Positions 47,416 to 55,534 of a DNA stretch of 64,000 nucleotides are shown here, in pieces; the first letter of the stretch is position 1; every line of letters starts with the position of its first letter. The notes under the pieces are model-generated. The model made no database searches and was not told the DNA's origin. It saw only the letters and a list, made by a program, of their open reading frames with translations. The position numbers and the translations under genes were made by a program. This DNA comes from Acidobacteriota bacterium. GTDB lineage: Bacteria; Acidobacteriota; Vicinamibacteria; Vicinamibacterales; UBA2999. The stretch lies in NCBI GenBank assembly GCA_030697165.1, contig JAUYQQ010000011.1, positions 214,782-278,781 on the forward strand. Reading direction: 5' to 3'.

Positions 47416-48855
47416 TTACGAGCCGATGGCGGCGCGCATCAGGTCGGTGACGAGCTTGGGGTCGCCCTTCCCCTTCGTCTCTTTCATCACCTGGCCCACC
47501 AGAAACTGGAACTTGCGGTCCTTGCCGGTCTTGATCTCGGCCACGACGTCGGGATGCGCGGCCAGCACGCGCTGCACGATCGGCGCGATGCTCGAGCTGT
47601 CGGAGATCTGCGCCAGGCCGTCGGCCGCCACGATGTCGGCGGCCGCGCGGCCGGTGTCGTACATCTTGGCAAACACGTCTTTCGCGACGGTGGAGCTGAT
47701 GGTGCCCTTCTCGACAATGCCAATGAGGCCGGCCAGCGCGGCCGGCGTGATCGGCACCGCCGCGATGGCGATGGCGCGCTCCTTCATGTTCCGCAGCACC
47801 TCGCCCATCACCCAGTTGCTCGCGGCCTTGGCATTGCCCGACTGGCGCGCGGTCTCCTCGAAGTAGTCGGCCACGCCACGCGTCTGCGTCAGCAGCGCGG
47901 CGTCGTACTCGGGGATGGCGTACTCGGCAATGAAGCGCAACCGCCGCGCCTCGGGCAGTTCCGGCATGGACGCCTGGATGGCCCGGCGGCGGTCGGCTTC
48001 GACAATCAGCGGCGGCAGGTCCGGCTCGGGGAAGTAGCGATAGTCGTGCGCCTCTTCCTTGCTGCGCATCGAGTGGGTGGTGCCGCGGGCGGCGTCGAAC
48101 AGCCGCGTCTCCTGCACCACGCGGCCGCCGTGATCGATCACGTCGATCTGGCGGCCAATCTCGTAGGCGATCGCCTTCTCGAGGTAGCGGAACGAGTTGA
48201 CGTTCTTCACTTCCGCCTTGGTCCCGAGCGTCGGGTCGCCCGCGCGCCGCACCGACACGTTGGCGTCGCAACGCAGGCTGCCCTCGTCCATGTTGCCGTC
48301 GTTGACGCCGAGCCACACCAGGATCTGGCGCAAGGTCTCGAAGAACAGCGCCGCCTCTTCGGCCGACCGCATGTCGGGCTCGCTGACAATCTCGACCAGC
48401 GGCGTGCCGCTGCGATTGAAATCCAGGTAGGTCTTGCGATCCGAGTCGGCAAAGCCATCGTGCAGCGACTTGCCGGCATCCTCTTCCATGTGGATGCGGG
48501 TCAGCTTCACAAACCGGCCGCCGACCGAGGGCGGCAGTTGCAGGCCGCCGCCGAGCGCCAGCGGCAACTCGTACTGGGAGATCTGGTACCCCTTCGGCAA
48601 GTCCGGATAGAAGTAGTTCTTGCGGGCGAAGACCGACCGCTCCTGCACCTCACAGCCGAGCGCGAGGGCGGCGGTGACGGCGAGGTCCACGGCCTTGCGG
48701 TTCAGCACCGGCAGGGCCCCGGGCAGCCCCGCGCACACCGGACACGTGTGCGCGTTTGGTGGCGCGCCAAACGCCGTGGAGCAACCGCAGAAAATCTTGG
48801 TGGCGGTGAGCAGCTGGGCGTGGATTTCCAGGCCGATGACGGCCTCGTACGACAT
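47416..48855 (-). CDS. gatB: aspartyl/glutamyl-tRNA amidotransferase subunit B
   Basis: The 479-residue protein begins MSYEAVIGLEIHAQLLTATK and has the zinc-binding FCGCSTAFGAPPNAHTCPVC, NRKAVDLAVTAALALGCEV, RKNYFYPDLPKGYQISQYE, RTHMEEDAGK-like RIHMEEDAGKS, and a YqeY-like C-terminus. GatB is the kinase-type subunit of GatCAB, which corrects misacylated tRNAs. gatA and gatC are not nearby. The ATG is only 6 nt from a TAGAAT box. Confidence 0.96.
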   Translation of the reverse strand: MSYEAVIGLEIHAQLLTATKIFCGCSTAFGAPPNAHTCPVCAGLPGALPVLNRKAVDLAVTAALALGCEVQERSVFARKNYFYPDLPKGYQISQYELPLALGGGLQLPPSVGGRFVKLTRIHMEEDAGKSLHDGFADSDRKTYLDFNRSGTPLVEIVSEPDMRSAEEAALFFETLRQILVWLGVNDGNMDEGSLRCDANVSVRRAGDPTLGTKAEVKNVNSFRYLEKAIAYEIGRQIDVIDHGGRVVQETRLFDAARGTTHSMRSKEEAHDYRYFPEPDLPPLIVEADRRRAIQASMPELPEARRLRFIAEYAIPEYDAALLTQTRGVADYFEETARQSGNAKAASNWVMGEVLRNMKERAIAIAAVPITPAALAGLIGIVEKGTISSTVAKDVFAKMYDTGRAAADIVAADGLAQISDSSSIAPIVQRVLAAHPDVVAEIKTGKDRKFQFLVGQVMKETKGKGDPKLVTDLMRAAIGS

Positions 48856-48861
48856 CCGTAG

Positions 48862-48867
48862 ATTCTA
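48862..48867 (-). promoter_or_regulatory. -10 box TAGAAT for gatB, leaderless candidate
   Basis: On the minus strand TAGAAT ends 6 nt before the gatB ATG (48855). The intervening CTACGG has no Shine-Dalgarno sequence. The pckA terminator hairpin lies immediately upstream. Confidence 0.5.
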
Positions 48868-48873
48868 AAGGAA

Positions 48874-48898
48874 AAGTGAGAGGGGAAACCTCTCACTT
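48874..48898 (-). terminator. intrinsic terminator of pckA
   Basis: The arms AAGTGAGAGG and CCTCTCACTT form a perfect 10-bp stem around a 5-nt loop. On the minus strand the stem is followed by TTCCTTT, a moderate U-tract. Confidence 0.75.
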
Positions 48899-48914
48899 CT
48901 CACTTCTCGCTCGG

Positions 48915-50507
48915 TTAGATCGTCGGGCCGGCGGCGGCGACCGCGGCGTCGGCATCGGCGAAGTTGGTCTTGAAGTTCTCGACGAACATCCGGGCCAGCT
49001 TGGCCGCCTGCGCGTCATAGGCCGCCTTGTCGGCCCACGTCCCGCGCGGATCGAGCACTTCCACCGGCACCCCGGGCACCGCGGCCGGCACCTCGATGTT
49101 GAAGACCGGATGACGCGTGTAGGCGACGTTATCGAGCTGCCCCGAGAGCGCCGCGCGAATCATCGCGCGGGTGTAGGCAATCTTCATGCGGCTGCCAACG
49201 CCGTGCGGGCCGCCGGTCCAGCCGGTGTTGACCAGCCAGACGCGCGACTGGTGCTTCGCGATCCGCTCGCCCAGTTGCTTGGCATACACATTCGGGTTGA
49301 GCGGCAGGAACGGCGCGCCAAAGCAGGTGCTGAACGTGGCGCTCGGCTCAGTCACGCCCTTCTCGGTGCCGGCGACCTTCGCGGTGTAGCCCGACAGGTA
49401 GTGATACATCGCGCCTTCGGCCGACAGTCGTGCAATCGGCGGCAGCACGCCGTAGGCGTCGGCAGTCAGCATGATGATGTTCGTGGGGTGTCCGCCACTG
49501 CCCAGGGGCGCGTGGTTGTCGATGAACTCGATCGGGTACGCGCCGCGCGTATTCTCGGTCAGCGAGGCATCGTCGAAATCGAGCACGCGCGTGCCGGGGT
49601 CCATGACCACGTTCTCGAGCACCGTGCCGAAGCGGCGGGTGGTCTCGAAGATCTGGGGCTCAGCCTCGGCCGAGAGGCGAATCATCTTGGCGTAGCAGCC
49701 ACCCTCGAAATTGAACACGCCGCGATCGCTCCAGCCGTGCTCGTCATCGCCGATCAACTGCCGTTCAGGGTCGCTCGACAGGGTCGTCTTGCCGGTGCCG
49801 GACAGGCCGAAGAAGAGCGCCGTGTCGCCGTCCGGGCCGATGTTGGCCGAGCAGTGCATGGCGAGCACGTGCCGGAGCGGCAGCAGGTAGTTCAGCACCG
49901 TGAAGATCGACTTCTTGTTCTCGCCGGCGTAGCTCGTGCCGCAGATCAGCACCTCGCGCGAGGCGAAGTTGACGGCGATGGCCACTTCCGAGCGCGTGCC
50001 GTGGCGGGCCGGGTCGGCCTTGAAGGTCGGCGCGGTCAGCACGGTGAACTGCGGATCGAAGCCCGCCAGGTCGCCGGCGGGGGGCACGATGAACAGGTTA
50101 CGCACAAACAGGCTGTGCCAGGCGTACTCCTGGATGAACCGGACCGGCAGGCGGTACTCCGCGTCGGCTCCGGCGTAGAGGTCCTGAACGAACAGTTCCT
50201 GGTTCTTCAAGTGCGCCACGATGTCGCGGCGCAGGAGGTCAAACTGGGCCGGTTCAATCGGACGATTGACCTTGCCCCACCAGACATGAGCTTCGCTCGA
50301 CGGTTCCTTGACGACGAATTTGTCGTTGGGCGAGCGGCCCGTGTGCGCGCCGGTCCGGCAAACCAGAGGACCGTCCGCGGCGATGCTGCCCTCTTGGCGA
50401 CGGATCGCGTGCTCGTACAACGCGGCCGCCCCGAGGTTGAAATGAACCGGCTTGGAGGATTGAACGCCGTGGGCTTCCAAGCCACGCCCGACCTGTGCAG
50501 TACTCAT
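48915..50507 (-). CDS. pckA: phosphoenolpyruvate carboxykinase (ATP)
   Basis: The 530-residue protein has the ATP-dependent PEPCK signatures: [16 protein letters not shown], the P-loop [35 protein letters not shown] with metal-binding residues, and [11 protein letters not shown]. It converts oxaloacetate to PEP for gluconeogenesis. I place the start at ATG 50507, with GGAG 9 nt upstream. A longer reading from 50549 has an atypical N-terminus. It is transcribed alone and ends in a hairpin. It is divergent from the ECF sigma gene. Confidence 0.96.
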   Translation of the reverse strand: MSTAQVGRGLEAHGVQSSKPVHFNLGAAALYEHAIRRQEGSIAADGPLVCRTGAHTGRSPNDKFVVKEPSSEAHVWWGKVNRPIEPAQFDLLRRDIVAHLKNQELFVQDLYAGADAEYRLPVRFIQEYAWHSLFVRNLFIVPPAGDLAGFDPQFTVLTAPTFKADPARHGTRSEVAIAVNFASREVLICGTSYAGENKKSIFTVLNYLLPLRHVLAMHCSANIGPDGDTALFFGLSGTGKTTLSSDPERQLIGDDEHGWSDRGVFNFEGGCYAKMIRLSAEAEPQIFETTRRFGTVLENVVMDPGTRVLDFDDASLTENTRGAYPIEFIDNHAPLGSGGHPTNIIMLTADAYGVLPPIARLSAEGAMYHYLSGYTAKVAGTEKGVTEPSATFSTCFGAPFLPLNPNVYAKQLGERIAKHQSRVWLVNTGWTGGPHGVGSRMKIAYTRAMIRAALSGQLDNVAYTRHPVFNIEVPAAVPGVPVEVLDPRGTWADKAAYDAQAAKLARMFVENFKTNFADADAAVAAAGPTI

Positions 50508-50612
50508 GAAATATGACTCCAAAAACTCGAACGTATCAGCCGATCGCATCCAAAGTGTGAATGGTACAGATTGAAAAGGCGCTAAGTCAATCTCGTATGC
50601 GGACTTGACCCG

Positions 50613-50639
50613 GGCCTGTTAAACTGCGGTAAACAGGCC
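50613..50639. promoter_or_regulatory. inverted repeat upstream of the ECF sigma gene
   Basis: GGCCTGTT (50613-50620) and AACAGGCC (50632-50639) form a perfect 8-bp inverted pair with an 11-nt spacer. It sits between a TTGACC (50605-50610) and the sigma gene, and its right arm contains the GTAAAC of the shared motif. It could be an operator. Confidence 0.45.
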
Positions 50640-50657
50640 ACAACCGAATCCCGTAAC
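50629..50657 (+). promoter_or_regulatory. GTAAAC-N17-CGTAAC motif upstream of the ECF sigma gene
   Basis: GTAAAC (50629-50634) and CGTAAC (50652-50657) are separated by 17 bp. The identical pair with identical spacing lies upstream of the CpxP/Spy-like gene. The motif ends only 2 nt before the annotated ATG, which is awkward for a promoter and leaves its role open. Confidence 0.4.
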
Positions 50658-50659
50658 AC

Positions 50660-51307
50660 ATGGCAGGAAAGCCTCTCGTCGACCTCGCCGCCCCGCCCCG
50701 TCCCGCCGACGGCGCCCATCCCTCGCCCGCCTCCGTCCTGGCAGCCGAGATCAAGGCGCTCGTCGAACGCGGTGATCGCGATGCGGCACGAGAGCGATTC
50801 GGGGCGCTCGTCTCGCTGCTGCAACGCCGCGCGGTGCGGATCGCGTTCCAGTACCTTCGCGACGCCGCGGATGCGGACGAGGCCGTCCAGGACGCCTTCA
50901 TCAAGGTGTTCCTGCACATCGAGCAGTATCGGAACGGCCTGCCGTTCGATGTCTGGTTTACGCGGATTCTGGTCAACGCGTCGCTCGACCGCCTCAAGGC
51001 ACGGGCCCGGCAGCAACGCTGGATCAGCCACTCGACCGACGAAGACAACGGCCGGCCGGTCGAACAGGTGGCCGGCACCGAGGCGTCGAACGAACGGCGG
51101 ATGTTGGCGAGCGAACGGTGGGCGCAGGTGACCGAGGCGGTGGCGACGCTGCCCGATCGGCAGCGGCTGGTCTTCACGCTGTGCCACCTGGACGAACGGA
51201 CCCCGGCGCAGATCAGCGCCGCGACCGGGATGAGCCAGGCGACGGTTCGGGTGCACCTGTTCCGGGCGTTGCGCAAGTTACGAGCAGTGTTGGGAGGTCA
51301 AGCATGA
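50660..51307 (+). CDS. ECF-type RNA polymerase sigma factor
   Basis: The 215 residues carry sigma region 2 (DEAVQDAFIKVFLHIEQYRN, DVWFTRILVNASLDRLKARA) and region 4 (EAVATLPDRQRLVFTLCHLD, MSQATVRVHLFRALRKLRAV), with no region 1 or 3. This is the extracytoplasmic-function class. It overlaps the next gene by 4 bp (ATGA), and that gene encodes a single-span protein likely to be its anti-sigma partner. The N-terminal 30 residues are Pro/Ala-rich. It probably controls the downstream efflux genes. Confidence 0.92.
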   Translation: MAGKPLVDLAAPPRPADGAHPSPASVLAAEIKALVERGDRDAARERFGALVSLLQRRAVRIAFQYLRDAADADEAVQDAFIKVFLHIEQYRNGLPFDVWFTRILVNASLDRLKARARQQRWISHSTDEDNGRPVEQVAGTEASNERRMLASERWAQVTEAVATLPDRQRLVFTLCHLDERTPAQISAATGMSQATVRVHLFRALRKLRAVLGGQA

Positions 51308-51795
51308 GCCGACGCGATATCACCGAGCCCGACCTGCACGCGACGCTGGCCGCGTACCGGGACGCGGCGCATGCCGAGGCCGACGCCCACTTCGACGACC
51401 GCGCTCTCGAGAGCCAGCGCCACAAGATCCTGGCCCGGCTCGCCCAGTTGGCGCACCCCGCGAAGGTGATTCGGTTCCCTGCAACCGCGCCCGTGCCGGC
51501 CCCGGCCAGTGGCGTCAATCGCCGCTGGATCAGCGTTGCGGCGGCGGCAGGGTTGATCATCGGGCTGCTCGGCGGCCAGATCGTCAACCTGTTGCCGTTC
51601 CAGCCCCGCCGAACGGCCCCCCTGGGGTCGTCGATCGCGCCAAGTGGTGGCAGCGTCAACGGTTACTTCCCCGCTCGTGCCACCCTGCCGCAGGATGACG
51701 GCCTGCTGGGCGAGGTGGACTTCGCGGTTCAGGTGCGCAGCGCCAGCGAACTGCGGACCCTCGACGAGCTGACCCCGTTTCACGACCCTCAATAG
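51304..51795 (+). CDS. single-span membrane protein, putative anti-sigma factor
   Basis: The 163-residue protein has a cytoplasmic helical domain (about 1-72, with TEPDLHATLAAYRDAAHAEA), one span (about 78-97, SVAAAAGLIIGLLGGQIVNL), and an extracytoplasmic tail. It lacks a recognisable zinc anti-sigma (HxxxCxxC) motif. Its 4-bp overlap with the ECF gene, strong GGAGG ribosome-binding site and topology make anti-sigma function the best guess. A 108-bp gap follows before the periplasmic-protein gene. Confidence 0.7.
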   Translation: MSRRDITEPDLHATLAAYRDAAHAEADAHFDDRALESQRHKILARLAQLAHPAKVIRFPATAPVPAPASGVNRRWISVAAAAGLIIGLLGGQIVNLLPFQPRRTAPLGSSIAPSGGSVNGYFPARATLPQDDGLLGEVDFAVQVRSASELRTLDELTPFHDPQ

Positions 51796-51863
51796 CCCGG
51801 GTTTTCGGCCCCATCCTGCCCAGACCTCGTTCTCTGCCTCGGGCGAAGCTCAACCGCTATTCC

Positions 51864-51892
51864 GTAAACGTCCGGCCGGGGCTGGTCGTAAC
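51864..51892 (+). promoter_or_regulatory. GTAAAC-N17-CGTAAC motif upstream of the CpxP/Spy-like gene
   Basis: GTAAAC (51864-51869) and CGTAAC (51887-51892) are separated by 17 bp, exactly as upstream of the sigma gene. The second box ends 11 nt before the ATG at 51904, suited to an ECF promoter with a very short leader. The match suggests the sigma factor drives the efflux operon and itself. Confidence 0.5.
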
Positions 51893-51903
51893 GATACAGA
51901 GCC

Positions 51904-52365
51904 ATGCATATCTTACGTAAGTCGTTCATTTATTTAGCTTTGTCTCTGGTTGTCGCCAGTGTGCAACCAGCCGCTGCCCAGGGCTTCAAGTGGTGGCAGA
52001 TGGACCGCTTCCAGAAGGGTCTATCGCTGACCCAGGAGCAGATTGACCGGGTCGAGGCGATCTTCCAGACTGCCGAGCCGTCGCTGCGCGCCCAGAAGGC
52101 GGCGCTCGATAAGGCCGAGCACAAGCTGTCGAAGATCATCACCGACTCGACGTCGGATGAAGCCGCCGTGCTGCAGGCCGCCGAACGGGTGGAAGCCGCG
52201 CGCGCCGAACTGAGCCGCACCCGGACCCTGCAACTCTTCCGGATGCGCCGCGTCCTAACAGACGAGCAGAACACCAAGATGAAGGAAATGCACGATCACG
52301 ATCGCCGCGAGCGCGAGCGTGCGCGCAAGCCGAAGGGCGAGCTGTTTCACGACCGCTCTAACTGA
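51904..52365 (+). CDS. periplasmic CpxP/Spy-like (LTxxQ) protein
   Basis: The 153-residue protein has a signal peptide (MHILRKSFIYLALSLVVASV, cleaved near PAAAQG), then a helical domain with LSLTQEQIDRVEAIF and RVLTDEQNTKMKEM, the paired LTxxQ-type motifs of the Spy/CpxP/ZraP superfamily, and a basic end. These proteins bind misfolded envelope proteins or metals and often modulate stress sensors. Its location between the sigma/anti-sigma pair and the RND genes parallels CnrX-type sensors. Confidence 0.82.
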   Translation: MHILRKSFIYLALSLVVASVQPAAAQGFKWWQMDRFQKGLSLTQEQIDRVEAIFQTAEPSLRAQKAALDKAEHKLSKIITDSTSDEAAVLQAAERVEAARAELSRTRTLQLFRMRRVLTDEQNTKMKEMHDHDRRERERARKPKGELFHDRSN

Positions 52366-52403
52366 GTCGCAATCATTCGCAACCCTCGAGATCCTTGACG
52401 ACC

Positions 52404-54083
52404 ATGAAATCCTTTACGTGTGTCCTCCTGGCGGCAGCAGTCTGTCTCGCCGTCCCCCACGCCACGGCGCAGACATTGTCGGAGGCCGCCCGCCAGGACG
52501 CGGTCGTGCAGCAGGCCGTACGCACCTATCAGCAGGGCCTGAACGACCTCAGTCCCGCAGCCTCCGGCATCACCCAGCCCGGCTCGCCGTCTGGCGCGCT
52601 GCGCGATCTGCGGCTCGAAGACGCCGTGGCCATTGCGCTCGAGAAGAACCTCGACATCCAGGTCGCGCGGCTCGAACCCGAGTCGGTGGATTTTTTGATC
52701 GCGGGGTTCCGCAACACGTATCGTCCCGTGGCCAACTCCACGGTCGGCCTGCGCGATCAATATCAGCTGCCCACCAGCAGCTTGAATGGCGGTACCAAGG
52801 TCAACAACGGCACCAGGACCTACAACTTTGGCCTGGCGCAGAACGTGAACAAGTGGGGCGGTAATTACACGGTCAACTGGAGCAACTCGCGCGTCGAAAC
52901 GTCGAACACGTTCTCGACCTTCAATCCCAGCTTCACGACCAACCTGGTCGCCGCCTACACGCAGCCGTTGCTGCGCGGTTTTCGGATCGACAACATGCGC
53001 CAGCAGTTGCTGATCAACCTGATCAATCGCGACGTGTCGGAAGAGAGCGCGCGTGCCACCACGTTCCAGACGCTGGCCAACGTGCGCAACGCCTACTGGG
53101 ACCTGGTGTTCGCGCAAAGTGCGGTGGACGTGGCCCAGCGGGCGACCGAACTCGCCGACAAGCTGGTGGTCGACAACCAGGCGCGCGTCGAAGTCGGCAC
53201 GCTCGCGCCGCTCGACATCGTCCAGGCGCAGGCCGAATCGGCCACCCGCCGCCAGAACCTGGCGGCGGCCGAAGCGACCGCGCAGACCGCCGAACTGGCG
53301 CTCAAGCGCTTCCTGGTGAGCGGCACCGATGACCCGCTGTGGCGGCAGACCATCCGTCCGGTCGACCTGCCGTCGCTTGGTCCGGCGCCCGCCGACATTG
53401 ACGGCGCCATTCGCCGGGCGCTGGCCGAGCGCACCGACGTCGTGACGGCCCGCAAGAACCTCGACTCGAACGACGTCAGCCTCCGCTTTTTCCAGAACCA
53501 GTCCCTGCCGGCCGTTGACCTCAACGCGAGCTACGGCGCCCAGGGCGTCGGCGGCACGGCCATCGTCCGGACCGGCCCGCTGGGAAACCAGACGGTGTCC
53601 GCGATCATCCCCGGCGGATACAGTGATGCGCTCTCGCTGCTGAGAGCGCGCGACTACCCCACCTGGAACCTGAACGTCACCATGAGCTATCCGATCGGCG
53701 GGAACCAGGCCGACGCGCAGCATGCGCGCGCCCGGGTGCAGCGCACCCAGGCCCTGACGCGGTTGCGCGCCATGGAGGTGCAGATTGCCGCCGAAGTCGC
53801 CAACGCCGCGCTGACGGTGCAGAGCAATCTGAAGCGCGTCGAAGCGGCCACCGCGGCACGCGAGCTGGCGTCGAAGCGCCTCGAGGCCGAGCAAAGCCGG
53901 TTCGAGGTCGGCATGACGACCAACTTCTTCGTGGTCCAGGCCCAGCGCGACCTGCGCGATGCGCAGAACACGGAACTCCGGGCGCTGGCCGACTACCGCA
54001 AGTCGCTCGTGAACTTCGAACGGGCGCAGCAGTCGCCGGCCGGCGGCGGCGGCGGCTTGAACGCGGCCACCGGCGGGCAGTAG
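52404..54083 (+). CDS. TolC-family outer-membrane efflux protein
   Basis: The 559-residue protein has a signal peptide (MKSFTCVLLAAAVCLAVPHA), then two repeats of long helices and strands typical of TolC/OprM channels (LEDAVAIALEKNLDIQVARL, ATTFQTLANVRNAYWDLVFA, RLEAEQSRFEVGMTTNFFVV). It forms the outer-membrane exit duct. The ATG at 52404 is preferred over TTG 52395. It lies 38 bp after the CpxP-like gene and 45 bp before the adaptor. The C-terminus ends in a Gly-rich tail. Confidence 0.92.
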   Translation: MKSFTCVLLAAAVCLAVPHATAQTLSEAARQDAVVQQAVRTYQQGLNDLSPAASGITQPGSPSGALRDLRLEDAVAIALEKNLDIQVARLEPESVDFLIAGFRNTYRPVANSTVGLRDQYQLPTSSLNGGTKVNNGTRTYNFGLAQNVNKWGGNYTVNWSNSRVETSNTFSTFNPSFTTNLVAAYTQPLLRGFRIDNMRQQLLINLINRDVSEESARATTFQTLANVRNAYWDLVFAQSAVDVAQRATELADKLVVDNQARVEVGTLAPLDIVQAQAESATRRQNLAAAEATAQTAELALKRFLVSGTDDPLWRQTIRPVDLPSLGPAPADIDGAIRRALAERTDVVTARKNLDSNDVSLRFFQNQSLPAVDLNASYGAQGVGGTAIVRTGPLGNQTVSAIIPGGYSDALSLLRARDYPTWNLNVTMSYPIGGNQADAQHARARVQRTQALTRLRAMEVQIAAEVANAALTVQSNLKRVEAATAARELASKRLEAEQSRFEVGMTTNFFVVQAQRDLRDAQNTELRALADYRKSLVNFERAQQSPAGGGGGLNAATGGQ

Positions 54084-54128
54084 CGCGCGACCGACATTCT
54101 TTCGACGAGGGTAGAGACGGATTCTTAT

Positions 54129-55466
54129 ATGCGTAAATTTGTAGTGATTGGTTTGGTCGTGGCCGTGGCCGCTGGCGCGGCGGCGTACCTCGGCGTCTTC
54201 TCGAATCCCGATGCCGCGACCACGGGCGGCCAACAGGGCGGCCCGCCCGGCGGGGCCGGACGCGGCGGCGGTGGCGGCGGCTTCCCCGGTGGGGGCATGG
54301 GCGGCTTCGGCGGCGGCGGGCCGCGCTCGCCCATGACGGTGGAACTCGGCACGGTCAAGCGCGGCGACGTCGCCGCGCACTTGACGGTCGTCGGCAACCT
54401 GATTGGCTTGCAAACGGTAGACGTGGCGCCGCGCACCAACGGACGGCTGCTGACGGTCTCGGTGCAGATGGGCGACCCGGTCCGGCGCGGCCAGGTCATC
54501 GGCAAGATCGAAGACCGCGAAATCGTCGAGCAGGTCAGCCAGGCCGAGGCGTCCCTCCTGGTGTCGAAGGCGACCATTCGCCAGCGCGAAGCCGACCTCA
54601 ACGTGGCGAGGGTCAACTTCGAGCGCTCGCAGAACCTGTTCGAACGCCAGTTGCTGGCCAAGCAGGCCCTGGACGACGCCGAGTCCCGCTTCCTCGCCGC
54701 CGACGCGCAGATTGATTTGTCGAAGGCGCAACTCGCCCAGGCCGAGGCGCGCCTGCAAGAGCTGAAGATCAACCTGCAGAACACGACGGTCACCTCGCCC
54801 GTGGATGGCTTTGTCGGCAAGCGCAATGTTGACCCGGGCGCGATGGTCTCGCAGAACACCCCGATTGCCTCGGTGGTCGACATCTCGAAGTTGAAGATGG
54901 TGGTGAACGTCGTCGAGAAGGACATTCGCCTGGTCACGGTCGGCGACAGCGGCCAGGTTGACGTGGATGCCTATCCGGGCGAGAAATTTTTCGGCCGCAT
55001 CGCCCGGGTCGCACCGGTGCTGGACCCGGCGACGCGCACCGCGACCATGGAAATCGAGATCGCGAATGGCGACCGGCGCCTGAAGCCGGGCATGTATGCC
55101 CGAGTCAGCCTGGTTGTGGAGGAGCGCAAGGGCACGCTCGTCGCCCCGAAGAACGCCGTCATCGACTTCGAGAACCGGCGCGGCGTCTGGGTGCCCAACG
55201 AGGACAACCGGGCCAAGTTCGTCGCGGTGCAGGTCGGCATCGAAGACCCCGAACGGATTGAAATTGTTGGGGGCCTGAAGGAAGGCGATCAGATCGTCAC
55301 GACCGGTGCCACCGCCGTCCGCAACAACGACCAGTTGATGATCGCCGGTGCAGCCGGCCCCGGTGGTCCGGGCGGACGGGCACCGGGCGGAGCCGGACGC
55401 GGTCCGGCCGGCCAGGGTCGCGGCCCCGGTGGTCCGGGTGGCGGCCAGCGGCCGGCCCCGAAATAG
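54129..55466 (+). CDS. RND efflux periplasmic adaptor (HlyD/MFP family) with Gly-rich ends
   Basis: The 445 residues have one N-terminal span (FVVIGLVVAVAAGAAAYLGV), a Gly-rich stretch (about 37-65), then the MFP core: lipoyl halves (GRLLTVSVQMGDPVRRGQVI and TTVTSPVDGFVGKRNVDPGA), an alpha hairpin and beta barrel, and a C-terminal Gly/Pro/Arg-rich tail (about 408-445). It bridges the inner-membrane pump and TolC. Both low-complexity ends are longer than in AcrA-type adaptors and may matter for envelope spanning. Confidence 0.92.
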   Translation: MRKFVVIGLVVAVAAGAAAYLGVFSNPDAATTGGQQGGPPGGAGRGGGGGGFPGGGMGGFGGGGPRSPMTVELGTVKRGDVAAHLTVVGNLIGLQTVDVAPRTNGRLLTVSVQMGDPVRRGQVIGKIEDREIVEQVSQAEASLLVSKATIRQREADLNVARVNFERSQNLFERQLLAKQALDDAESRFLAADAQIDLSKAQLAQAEARLQELKINLQNTTVTSPVDGFVGKRNVDPGAMVSQNTPIASVVDISKLKMVVNVVEKDIRLVTVGDSGQVDVDAYPGEKFFGRIARVAPVLDPATRTATMEIEIANGDRRLKPGMYARVSLVVEERKGTLVAPKNAVIDFENRRGVWVPNEDNRAKFVAVQVGIEDPERIEIVGGLKEGDQIVTTGATAVRNNDQLMIAGAAGPGGPGGRAPGGAGRGPAGQGRGPGGPGGGQRPAPK

Positions 55467-55534
55467 CGCCAGGAGGGCGGCACGGTAGTGCCGCCAAGTA
55501 GCAGACAACGTCAGTCGCCCAATCGAGACCCTTT

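Noticed and set aside
50605..50633. TTGACC with GGTAAA as a standard sigma-70 promoter for the ECF sigma gene
   Set aside because: The -10 match is only 3 of 6. It remains possible but is weaker than the shared GTAAAC/CGTAAC motif.
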